Below, piece by piece: positions 50,489-59,661 of a stretch of 64,000 bases of DNA (position 1 is the stretch's first letter; each line of letters starts with the position of its first letter). The DNA is taken from contig CANTFL010000138.1 in assembly GCA_947650285.1 (NCBI GenBank), forward strand, positions 1 to 64,000. The letters are read 5' to 3'. Position numbers and translations under genes: made by a program. A model generated the notes under the pieces. The model was not told the DNA's origin. It was given only the letters and a program-made list of their open reading frames with translations, and did no database searches. The DNA is from Hyaloperonospora brassicae (Eukaryota > Oomycota > Peronosporomycetes > Peronosporales > Peronosporaceae).

Positions 50489-50664
50489 AGATCCGATTTC
50501 GAACCGGTCGCGTAATCCAACAGTGAGGATAAGACCACTACTGCGACACTTACAGGTAGTGTGCCGTCGTCAACGTTATTTGGCGACGTAAGAAAGGCCT
50601 ACATAGAAGACAAGGATATTTTGCTCTTGACGGATCATCTGGCAAAAAATCACGTCGTTAATCG

Positions 50665-51544
50665 TTGACAGATTTATCGGCTTTGTACCGTTCCTCATCG
50701 GGTCGGTACACAACACGGAATGGGTTGCTGTATTATACAGCCGTTGTCGGCGACACGCCTCGTGTCGTCGTCCCCACTCATAACAAATTGCGCTTGCGCA
50801 TCATGTGCGAGTGTCACTATTCTCCAACAGGCGGACATCGTGGTAGAGAAAAGACTTACCTTACGGTAAGTCGTAACTTTTACTGGCCCCTCCAGTATCA
50901 GTTTGTACGCAAGTACATTCGTGCTTGCGAGGTTTGTGAACGGTGAAGCCTAGTCCTTCATCCCGTGCGCCTTTGCAGCCTCTACCAGATCTGGCAGAGT
51001 GATGGCAGTCTATTTCCATGTACTTCGTCTTCGGTTTTCCCGAAGACTACCACAAGAATAATGGTATGCTTGTGTTGGTGGACCAATTCAGCAAGATGAT
51101 ACATTTTGCTGCAGTACCCGAGTTGATCACTGCACACGGATGCGCGCTTGTCTTCATCGACATAGTGTTTTGACTTCACGGATTACCCCGTGGACTCGTG
51201 TTCGACCGTGACCCTCGGTTCACGGCGGACTTTTGTCAATGCGTTTTCCGCACATTGGGAACACGGTTGAAGAAGTCAACTTCGAATCATCCCGAAACGG
51301 ATGGTCAGACAGAACGTGCAAACCGTGTCCTCGAAGAAATGCTTCGAGGGTACATCCACTCCTTTTTGAGTGGATGGAGTTCTTGCCGATGATCGAATTC
51401 GCCATCAACAACTCCTTGTATGCGTACAATACGATATACACCTTTTTACGTGAATGGATTACGCTAATCACGTCTGCCCACCGTCTTAGAGTGTGCCTCT
51501 TGGATAAGGGAGGCAGGGACTCGCTTGCGCAACAACCGTTATGA
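50665..51544 (+). pseudogene. E2 integrase core, inactive
   Basis: H2C2 zinc segment with C-E-C-H...G-G-H-R-G and A-C-E-V-C, then a stop. In the core the first catalytic Asp is Tyr (I-S-M-Y-F, codon 51021-51023), while D-R-D-P-R-F and D-G-Q-T-E-R remain. A private base insertion near 51435 breaks the frame after the N-N-S-L-Y segment and ends the high identity with E1. Confidence 0.82.
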
Positions 51545-52230
51545 ATCTTGCTCATCACGTGTCGACGCTAACGTCGTCACATATGATGCTGATGTCGATC
51601 AGGTTGACATGGAAGAAGAAGATCACCTCAATAATAGTGATGACGCTGTTGTTGAATCAGATGATGATGATGAAGATGCTGGTATCGTTAGCATCGCCGA
51701 CGACTATTCCAGTGAGTATGATGACACCCTCGCTGATGAACAGAAAGAGTAAAATACTCTTTCTTCAGTTCGCACAAGGCGAACCGAACAAACAATGTCG
51801 AGTCAGCAGAATGATGTCTTCTGGCGCGAGAATCAGTGGTCCGCTTGTTGCTGGATTCCATCTCTCACACGGTGGACCGGCAGAAGCGTAACGCTACAAG
51901 AATGACAGAGCAATGGTGTTCTTTCATTCAATACAGGCAAATTAGTCTTACTCTCTACGGTAAATCTACCTAGACATGTAGTGACTAACGTGGGCAGCAG
52001 TAAAATACTGCCCAATAATATCGGCCCCTTTCGTGGGCTGCGCCGACAATGCAACGTATACACAATTGAGCTGCCACGTAGGATGCGTACGCATCCTATG
52101 TCTTACGTGGGGTGCCTCCGCCCGTACTTTCAGAACGAGCCTTATTCTTACGATGACGGCGCCCCCCCTGTTCAAAAACCTCCATCAGGTTCTTGCACTC
52201 GCGCTCCAGACATTCATTCTGGTCGATTAG
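51525..52230 (+). pseudogene. E2 acidic insert and GPY/F segment
   Basis: An acidic stretch at 51525-51752 (V-V-E-S-D-D-D-D-E-D-A-G) is followed, after broken frames, by K-I-L-P-N-N-I-G-P-F-R-G and P-R-R-M-R-T-H-P near 52005-52100. In chromoviruses the GPY/F module is part of the integrase C-terminus. Confidence 0.68.
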
Positions 52231-52531
52231 TGAGGAGACCCCCCATGCAGTTGAGATATCTCCCTACGAGCTGTCCCCAGCTCTTCAGAAAGGGAACGAA
52301 CATCCCGCTCGACCTGAATCTGTGCCGTGGCGTAATCGGCGCGATCCTTCTCACTATCAGCCTCCCTATCCTTTCGGTGATTCCGCACATAGTCGGTCAG
52401 AGCATAACGCATTTCCCTCTCATGCTCCAAATCCTCGCGCAATTTAGATATTGCGCGATCAATCTCGTGTTCGTCGAGATAGTGAGTCGAATAGCTTGTA
52501 GGAGGTTTTTCCTCCTTCTCCTTCTCATTCT

Positions 52532-52888
52532 GTGATGGAATTTTACGGCGGTCAGCGCTTCCTTGTAGAGCGTATCTTGAACCACCGTGACGATTCAGGA
52601 GCAAGGACGACTTACCTCGTCCAGTGGCGGAGGTACCCACCCTCGTGGAACAGCTGGGATCCCCACTCTCAGCCGACGATGGATGTTCCTGATCTCGTCG
52701 AGCCATACGACGAAAGAAATCCTTTGACGATGGCCCTCCATCGTCAAACGAACACCCGGCGCGTTCGTAAAGGGATTGCAATGTCTCAATTCCCTTATAA
52801 ATTTCAGATGAGATGCGCGCCTTGTTATAATTTAACTAGGCTATGGAGCTTTCACCAGGATGAAGACGGCTTACGGCCGGGGATGTAA
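52532..52888 (+). pseudogene. E2 chromodomain (best preserved of the three)
   Basis: The segment G-G-Q-R-F-L-V-E-R-I-L-N-H-R-D-D-S-G, then [17 protein letters not shown], is a clear integrase-type chromodomain, with the aromatic residues (F/Y, W, W) that line the methyl-lysine cage in this family. Chromodomains direct integration to marked chromatin. It continues to a stop at 52888. The antisense gene overlaps it on the other strand. Confidence 0.85.
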
Positions 52889-53108
52889 ACCGAAAAGTGA
52901 GTTGTATTTATGTTGTCCTTATCTCCAAAAACGAATGGCTAGTAGAAGCCGGTGACTCTCAGCCACCGATTTCGTGTCCTGTCTCCACCGCTTTCTGTTT
53001 TACCTACTACTGGGTAATTACGTCTCGTAAATACCTGTGGTAAAAACTCTGCTGTGTCATATGCAGAATGAAAAACGATTGCGTGGTCGTGGGGGACGTA
53101 ACTGCGGG

Positions 53109-53496
53109 TGTAACGGGGCACACCCTTGCGTAACTTAACGCAAGGGATTTGGGTGCCCCGACGGACGTACACGTGGCGAGCGAGGAAGCGTAGGTAGGGT
53201 AAAAGTAGAACTGTTATATTAATAAATTAAGTCTTTAAACTACTGTCTCTTCGTTTGACTTAATTCAATTATACTAATATAACTGCATGTATGGTGACGC
53301 CTCGTCACCACTCATTGCGCGCGTCTTGCGGCGATTGGTGGGTTGATATCATCACGATATCAACCAATGAACAGACCCTTTGGTCGACCCTTCAATATCA
53401 CCACTTTGGTGATATTGTTTAAAGAATATCCATCTTATATTCTTTATTGTCACTTTCCTTAAGTTACAATATCATGTAACGGGCTGCCCCGTTACA
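53109..53496 (-). mobile_element. Solo LTR with GCGGG target duplication
   Basis: A 388-bp LTR from tgtaacgggg to ccccgttaca, flanked on both sides by gcggg (53104-53108 and 53497-53501). It belongs to the E3 LTR type and has the same orientation as E3's LTRs. Four perfect hairpins are visible: cccttgcgt/acgcaaggg (53123-53146), ggttgatatc/gatatcaacc (53341-53365), caatatcacc/ggtgatattg (53393-53417) and tgtaacggg/cccgttaca (53475-53496). It arose by insertion into the E2 antisense gene followed by LTR-LTR recombination. Confidence 0.92.
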
Positions 53497-54938
53497 GCGG
53501 GTGGGTCGCAATTCTGGTAAACCCCAAACACCAGGTCGTGAGTATCAGTCACAATTAACTTGCACACGGCGGGACTCGAAACCCTCACTCACCCGATTGG
53601 AATCCCCCTATCCAAACAACTGAGTCAATCTGTTGCTCAGTCGATATCGCTAACATCCTACATTATAACAGTACCAAAGAACAATACAACTAAGCTAATA
53701 TGCAATATACATCCTGCACATGTTGCTGCAACATCACTCACTAACACGCCTTCTAATAGGTCTGGTTAGGTAGGAACGCCTCCCTAGGGACGCGGACAGA
53801 ATTGTCAACAAAACTCTGACAATTCTCGACCCACGAAAAGCAAGGTAAACCTGCCTCTCGGGACAACCGGTGCAACTTATAATGGGCATTAACGGAAGAC
53901 TTCTGCTCAAACTTATTGCGGCACGCAATAAGTTTGTTCAGCGAAGTATCACGGCTAACATTCTGTATCTTGCCGAAGAAAGAGTTCCACGCTTGAACTA
54001 ACGATAATTCGTCTCGTTCATAGTTCCCATGGTACTATCGATGTCTGAAAAAGACATCGATGTAGAACTCATGTTTTGTGCGATAGTCCTTCGCACTGAA
54101 ATCAAGACCATGTAGTCTTGACGAATCAAAGAGAGGGATTCGATAACTCCCAGTGGTATGACTATACCACTGCTTAAGGCTGCGCTGAGAAGGCATCCAT
54201 GATCTAAACCCAGGATCACATCGTAATACTTCACGATCCTCCTCCTCTCGCGCAGTGCCGGCATAACTAACGGCACTGCGATCGCCGCAATCAACAGGAT
54301 TGATACGGCTACGATGACTCCGCGAAGAGTCATCGGCATCATCAAGACGTCTAACGTCCTCGGGTTGCGCACTCGCCTCATACGAATAAGGGCGCGATCG
54401 GTTCAATCCCAATGACGAGTTCTCAGACTCGTCGGATGAACCGAACATCTCGTGGTGCAGAGCTTTGTTGAAGCTACCACGAGGCGCTGATGTCGCTTCA
54501 CCCGCACCCACAGCCTCACGGCCGGGCTTTGTGGGAGGCTTTAAGTCGGACGAGGGATCCGACTCGCTCGAGTAGAGTACCTCAATCTCGGGATTAAAGT
54601 CCATTGGACTACCACCCGCAGCCGAAGCTGCGGATGAAGAAGCTGCACGTGAATGACCACGTGCACCTGCAAGATCGGGTGTTGCAGGTTGCTTGTCAGC
54701 TGCAGCAGGCGATAAGACCTTCTGCCGAGTCTTTGTCCGCTTGCTCTCCGGCTGCACGGATCCGTGCAGGCGCTTCATCGACGTCCTTGTTCGCGCAGCG
54801 CATGTGCAAACTCGCCATGCGCTGAAAGATGGAATGAGTTGGACGGAACCAACAAGTGTCCCCTTTCCCGCAGAGTGACCTACGGTGGTCACTCTAACAC
54901 CAGTCGTTTGAAAAACACTCACAGTAGTGACTGTTGGT

Positions 54939-54950
54939 TAAGGGGGGCGA
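54939..54950 (+). other. E2 polypurine tract
   Basis: taaggggggcga directly precedes the tgtaacgggg start of the 3' LTR. It is the expected plus-strand DNA priming site and fixes the orientation of E2. Confidence 0.8.
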
Positions 54951-55285
54951 TGTAACGGGGTGAGCCCGTTACATAAAATTGGTATGAATGTACCAATTTT
55001 TGAATATTATCCATTTTGTTAATATTCAATAAACACCACTCAAGAAGAGGTGATGTTGATAGAATGTTGGCTTCAGGGACAACATTCTTTGGGTGCTTCA
55101 CTGGCTGATTGATATACACGGTACATCAGCCAGATTAACCACCAATCGCTGCTAGACGCGCGCAATGGGTGGTGAGCAAGAAAACCACATAGAGACCTGT
55201 AGTTGAGCATAGTTAGATTAAGACAAAGGTAGTTTCGTTAACGATGTTAAATACAGTTTTACTTTCACCTTAAACAGAGCTTGCG
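54951..55285 (+). repeat. E2 3' LTR, truncated
   Basis: 335 bp matching the first part of the 5' LTR (46165-46499). It stops at cagagcttgcg, where the left LTR of E3 begins at once. The last ~125 bp are missing. An aaaattggta/taccaatttt hairpin near the start is perfect here and partly eroded in the 5' copy. Confidence 0.87.
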
Positions 55286-55678
55286 TGTAACGGGGCTCAC
55301 CCTTGCGTGAACTTAACGCAAGGGTATCGGTGCCCCGACAGACGTATACGAGGCAAACGAGGAAGCGTAGAATAAGAAAAAAGTAAAACTGTTATATTAA
55401 TATAATTATGTCTTTTAACTACCGTCTCTCTGTTTGACTTAACTTAATTATGCTAATATAACTGATTGTATGGTGAAGTCTAGTCACCAATCATTGCGCG
55501 CGTCTTGCGGCTATTGGTGGGTTGATATCATCAAGATATCAACTAATGAACAGACTCTTTGGTCGACCCTTCAATATCACCACTTTGGTGACATTGTACA
55601 AAGAATATTCAACTTCATATTCTTTATTGTCATTGTTTCTTTAATGACAATTTCCATGTAACGGGCTGCCCCGTTACA
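55286..55678 (-). repeat. E3 left LTR (3' LTR relative to gag-pol)
   Basis: 393 bp, tgtaacgggg...ccccgttaca. It abuts the truncated E2 LTR on the left. The cccttgcgt/acgcaaggg hairpin and the terminal tgtaacggg/cccgttaca hairpin are perfect. Confidence 0.93.
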
Positions 55679-55692
55679 TCACCCCCCCTTAA
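55679..55692 (-). other. E3 polypurine tract
   Basis: On the minus strand ttaagggggggtga ends directly at the 3' LTR. The run of seven G matches the site in E2 and confirms that gag-pol runs from right to left. Confidence 0.8.
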
Positions 55693-55810
55693 CTGATAGT
55701 CACCATGTGACTATTGAAAAATATGGCGGCCACCCGTTGGCCACCATTGGGACAGGGAGCGCTTGTTGGGTCCGTTCCATTCACTTTCTGCTTGACCTCG
55801 CATAGTTAAC

Positions 55811-57413
55811 ATGTCTATGCGGGGTGAATCAAGACCCGCACAGCCCGGTGCTGTGCCAGCCTCTGCGGCATACTATTCGTCGTCTGCTGCTCTTTCTTCG
55901 CCTGCAGCAACAGGTGCTGCAGATGCACGAGGTACAGCACCGCGTGCGCATGACGACCCCGACATTGAGGTCATCTACCCTGGCAAGTCAGACGTGTCTG
56001 ACTCGGGCAATGCTGCAGAGGCGTCTCGCTCACCGGCGACGCCTCAGTGTTCGCCAAGGTCACTGCCGAACGAACGGACTCGTGAGTTGCAAAACAGTCT
56101 GTTCGGCAGTGATGACGAATCTGATGATGAGTATGTTGGCTCATCACCGCGATCAGCTCGTGCTCCTTCGCACGAGCGACTTGACGATGCTGCAAGCCAT
56201 CGTCATGCTGACAACCGTGGTACCGACAAGGGTACCACTGTGAATCGTGATGAGCTGAAGCCGTGGCGTTTGTCTGAACGGCTCATCAATGGCTTGTCTC
56301 ACGAGACAAGCCAACACCATCGAATACCCTTATTCGATGAGACTGAGCTTCACGGCTTGAGCCCCAGCGCGAGTAGCTTTCGCGCTGAAGAAGACTTTTA
56401 TCTCGATGTCTTCTTTAGACATCGATGGTACAACAGCAACCAAAAGCGTGACAAAGCCTCGCTTTTGGCTGCGTGAAACGCGTTCGTCCAAAACGTAAAG
56501 AATTTGGACGAGACGGGTGGCTCAAGAAACTTGAGGCGACAAGCCTCAGGTTCGAAAATCGAACATCAACCGGTGCCAGGTACCAGTTGCACTGTTTGTC
56601 GAGTGAGGCAGACATTCCTTGCCTCACATGGGGAGACCCTTGTGCGAGTTGTGTTGACAACTCGCAGCGTGCACATAGGGACGTGTATTCCCTAAGTTCT
56701 CCCTGGGGAAGGGCACACATCTCGGCTGAGATGCGTGACGCGATTGCAAACTTGCAATCCGTCTACAAGCGCCTAGGGCGCGTGTTTACCGATGGGTCCG
56801 AGGACTCATCGGATGGGTCTCGTCATACTGGCGGACGAGACCTTCAACGTCTATCAACAGCTGAGAACGGGGCTCCCAGCTGTTCCAAGAGGGTGGATAC
56901 CCCGCCACTGGACGAGGTAGCTCGTCCTTGATCCTGAATCGTCACGGTGATTCAAGATACGCTCCACTAGAAAGCGTTGATCACCGTGAGCATCCACCAA
57001 AGGATGTGGTGGAGGAGGAAAGACCTCCTCCAGATGATTCGGTTCACCATCTCGACCCTTACGAGATGGATCGCGCAATCGATGAATTGCGCGATGACTT
57101 GAAGCACGAGCGCGATCGGCGCTACGCTTTGACTGATACCGAGCGGAAGAACCGCAAGGATCGCGAGGCTGATCGGGCGAGGGATCGCGCCGATTATGCC
57201 ACGGCGCAGCTTCAGGTCGAGCGGGATGTCCGCTCCCTTTTCGGCGAGTTGGCGACAGCTCGCGGGGAGATATCTCGGTTGAGTTCCGAGGTATCATATC
57301 TGCGCGACCAGACGGATCGTCTGGAGCGCGAGCGCAAGAACTTGATGGATGTTCTTGAACGTGGGGGCTATCTTCATCGTAAGAAGAAGGCTCGTACTGA
57401 CAGCACGGCTTGA
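55811..57413 (+). pseudogene. E3 antisense ORF (aORF): acidic N-terminus, conserved core, coiled coil
   Basis: The ATG at 55811, 133 bases inside the LTR, opens 221 codons. Residues ~1-90 are Ala/Ser-rich and acidic (D-I-E-V-I-Y-P). Then come N-S-L-F-G-S-D-D-E, the core I-P-L-F-D-E-T-E-L-H-G-L and F-Y-L-D-V-F-F-R-H-R-W-Y. A TGA at 56474-56476 replaces the Trp kept in E1. After a shift the frame continues (Y-Q-L-H-C-L-S-S-E, I-P-C-L-T-W) to 56931. After a second shift, 56928-57413 encodes about 161 codons with a long charged coiled coil (M-D-R-A-I-D-E-L-R-D-D-L onward) and a basic end (R-K-K-K-A-R). The reconstructed length is about 530 residues. From 56854 it overlaps the chromodomain and linker of pol on the other strand. 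The function is unknown; an antisense accessory or capsid-like protein is possible. Confidence 0.78.
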
Positions 57414-58053
57414 GCCTCCCCACGTAAAACGTAGGATGCGTGCGCATCTTACGCGGCAATTCGAGTGTGTATGCATTGCCCTTGCGATGCAACACTCGAA
57501 ATGGCCCAATGTACTTCGGCAGTAGTTTACTACTGCCGGCACTAGTGACTGCATGTCCAGGTAAGTTTACCGTTGACAGTAGTACTAGGTCGTTAACCTT
57601 AAATGAAAGAACATTTGCTCTTCCATTCTTGTTTGCGTTCCGTTTCTGGCGGTTTAACGCATTTGCGATGGATTCCTGAACGAAACGGACTACCGCCTCT
57701 CGAGTCAGCAGGAAGTTCTCTGCTGAATCTTTGTTTTGTCTTTCAGTGCGCACTGCTACGAGGTACTTCTCTTCTTCAGCGAGGTTGTCTTCTTCCTCGC
57801 TGGAATAATCGTTGACGATGCTGAATATACCAGTATCGTCATCATCATCCGAATTAATAATAGCGTTGTCGCTATTATTGCGGTGGTGTGCTTCATCGAT
57901 GTCGACATTGTCGACATCGGCATCATACGTGACGACGTTAGCGTCGACACGTGATGAGCAAGAGCCAAAACGGTTTTTGCTCGAGCGGGCCCCCCTTATC
58001 CAACAGTCACACTCTAGAAGGGCGGGCACACGTGGATGGCGTAAACCATTCAC
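56854..58053 (-). pseudogene. E3 integrase C-terminus: acidic insert, GPY/F, polar linker, chromodomain
   Basis: The frame begins after a TAA at the T-P-F-*-V-N-G position and is continuous with the upstream integrase frame. An acidic insert at ~57770-57945 (I-I-N-S-D-D-D-D-D-T-G, S-E-E-E-D) is followed by K-Y-I-G-P-F-R-V near 57510 and P-R-K-M-R-T-H-P-T-F-Y-V-G. A polar linker rich in Arg/Pro/Ser lies exactly opposite the antisense coiled coil. The chromodomain start is D-Q-R-F-L-V-E-R-I-L-N-H-R and Y-L-V-Q-W-R-G, then a frameshift (G-I-H-P-L-G instead of Y-P-P-S-W-N) ends the frame at 56854. Confidence 0.85.
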
Positions 58054-58086
58054 TTAAAACGGTGTGTGCTGTGTGGAAGCATGCAC

Positions 58087-59661
58087 CTAATTATTGATTG
58101 CGAATTCCACCATGGGTAGGAATTCGCTCCAACTCGGAAACGAGTGGACATATCCTCGAAGAATCTCTTCGAGGACACGGTTCGCACGTTCCTTCAGACC
58201 ATCTATTTCGGGATGGTCAGAAGTGGACATCTTCAACCGTGTTCCAAGAGAACGGAACACGGTTTGACAAAATGCCGCCGTGAACCGAGGGTGACGGTCG
58301 GATACAAGTTCACGGGGTAACCCGTGGAGTCTAAAGACCGTGTCGAGAAAGACACGAGCACAACCTTGAGCCTTGATCGACTCAGGGACAGCAGCAAGAT
58401 GCACCATCTTGCTGAATCGGTCAACAAACACAAGAATACCATTATTCTTTTGAGCGTCTTCGGGAAACCCGAAGACGAAGTCCATTGAAACGGACTGCCA
58501 GCACTCTGTCGGAACAGGCAGAGGCTGCAATGGCGCACGGGATGAAGGACTAGGCTTCACCCGTTGACAAACCTCGCAAGCACGTATGTACTTGCGGACA
58601 AACTGAATTTGGCGTGGCCAGTAAAAGTCACGACTTACCGTGAGGTAAGTCTTTTCTCTACCACGATGACCGCCTGTTGGGGCATCTTGACACTCATACA
58701 TGATGCGTAAACGCAAATCATCATAAGCGGGGACGACGACACGAGGCGTGTCGTCGGCAATAGCTGTATAGTACAGCAATCCGTTGCGTGTACTATACCG
58801 ATCCGATGAGGATCGGTACAAAGCCGGTAAATCCCTCATGGATTTACTGGATGGATTCACCAGATGATCCATCAATTGCAGAAGATCATTATCTTCCGCG
58901 TATGCCTTTCGTACGTCGTCAAGTAAGCTTGACGACGGATCACTGACTGACATTGTCGCAACAGTGGGCTTATCCTCACTGTTAAATTGTGCGTCCGGCT
59001 CGAAATCGGGCCGGCGCGGGAGCGCATCCGCGACGACGTTCAGTCGTCCTGGTTTATACTCCACGGAGAAGTTATACTCCGCGAAGAAAGACAGCCACCT
59101 CGCCATTCTTTGCGAGAGGTGTAGGCTGTTTACGGCCGTGCGTAATGACGCATGGTCCGTATAGACAACAAATGGTCTATCTGCCAGGAGATAGACGCGA
59201 AAATTAGCCAGTGCGTACTTCATGGCAAGGAGTTCCTTGTCATGCACTGGGTAATTACGCTCAGCTGCTTGCAGCTGACGCGACTGATAACAGATGACGC
59301 GCTTCGCGCCATCTGCATCGAACTGAATTAAAGCACAGCCGATAGAAAAATCGCTGGCGTCACAGACCACATGAAATGGTCTGTCCTGATCTGCAATCGC
59401 CAATATCGGCGCCTGCATCAAGCTCCGCTTGATACCTTCAAAGGAACGCTGGCACTCAGCGTTCCATGACCACTTGACATATTTCTTGAGCAAACTAGAA
59501 AGATGAACGGTCATCTCGGCGTAGTTGCGCGAGTACTTGTGCAAGTACGCCGCTAGACCAAGGAACTTCCTTAGTCCCTTGACATCGACTGGCACTGGCC
59601 AGTCGGTGATCGCCTTGATCTTTTCGGGATCAGGGCGTACGCCGTGTTTGCCACGATGCAC
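58087..59661 (-). pseudogene. E3 RNase H and integrase core
   Basis: 524 codons. RNase H has D-A-S-D-F-S-I-G-C-A, H-D-K-E-L-L-A-M-K and Y-T-D-H-A-S-L. The integrase zinc segment reads Y-E-C-Q-D-A-P-T-G-G-H-R-G; the first His of the H2C2 finger (H in E1 and E2) is Gln here. The core keeps the catalytic residues: V-S-M-D-F-V-F-G, S-D-R-H-P-R-F and D-G-L-K-E-R. It ends at a TAG after F-A-I-N-N. The start overlaps the RT frame by about 90 bases because of a frameshift near 59650, at C-I-V-(R)-E-H-G. Confidence 0.9.

Larger units (their letters stand above)
47344..51434. repeat. Right arm of the 4.09-kb inverted repeat (E2 pol)
   Basis: The mirror copy of 39716-43806 with a 3.5-kb spacer. The right limit is where E2 gains a base (acgatataca versus acgaataca). 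The left limit is in gag, near cccagcatat. Shared stops and a shared catalytic-residue loss show that the pair was made after the pol gene had decayed. Confidence 0.92.
52227..54778 (-). pseudogene. E2 antisense ORF (aORF), split by a solo LTR
   Basis: This reads on the minus strand from about 54778 (M-K-R-L-H-G; the frame is open upstream to a GTG at 54922). It has an acidic/Ser-rich N-terminus with P-E-I-E-V-L-Y-S-S-E-S-D and the core I-P-L-F-D-S-S-R-L-H-G-L-D-F-S-A, then F-Y-I-D-V-F-F-R-H-R. A TAG near 54033 replaces the Trp of R-W-Y. The frame continues with A-W-N-S-F-F-G-K-I-Q, Y-K-L-H-R-L-S-R-E-A-G and L-P-C-F-S-W to about 53760. The solo LTR interrupts at 53109-53496. The C-terminal 184 codons (52781-52227) have L-Q-S-L-Y-E-R, then a charged coiled coil (H-E-I-D-R-A-I-S-K-L-R-E-D). 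The last ~500 bases overlap the plus-strand pol tail. Confidence 0.75.
46165..55285 (+). mobile_element. E2: decayed Ty3/Gypsy chromovirus, gag-pol on plus strand
   Basis: The 5' LTR is at 46165-46624, with a primer-binding relic, gag from 46675, protease, RT, RNase H, integrase, acidic insert, GPY/F segment and an intact-looking chromodomain to 52888. An antisense gene then runs back from 54778. A polypurine tract (54939-54950) and a truncated 3' LTR (54951-55285) close the element. A solo LTR interrupts the antisense gene. Without the solo LTR and its duplicated 5 bp, the element is about 8.7 kb. Stops throughout show that it cannot move on its own. Confidence 0.88.

Noticed and set aside
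39716..51434. Inverted repeat as an assembly palindrome artefact.
   Set aside because: The arms carry private substitutions and the flanks and spacer are different sequences with distinct LTR types. A simple fold-back artefact would be identical and symmetrical about its centre. Long reads are still needed to be certain.
56854..57413. Coiled coil on the plus strand as a mere mirror of the pol linker.
   Set aside because: Rejected as the sole explanation: the antisense frame continues from a conserved core outside pol, and E2 shows the same coiled coil. It is kept as a finding, with the caveat that overlap inflates apparent conservation.
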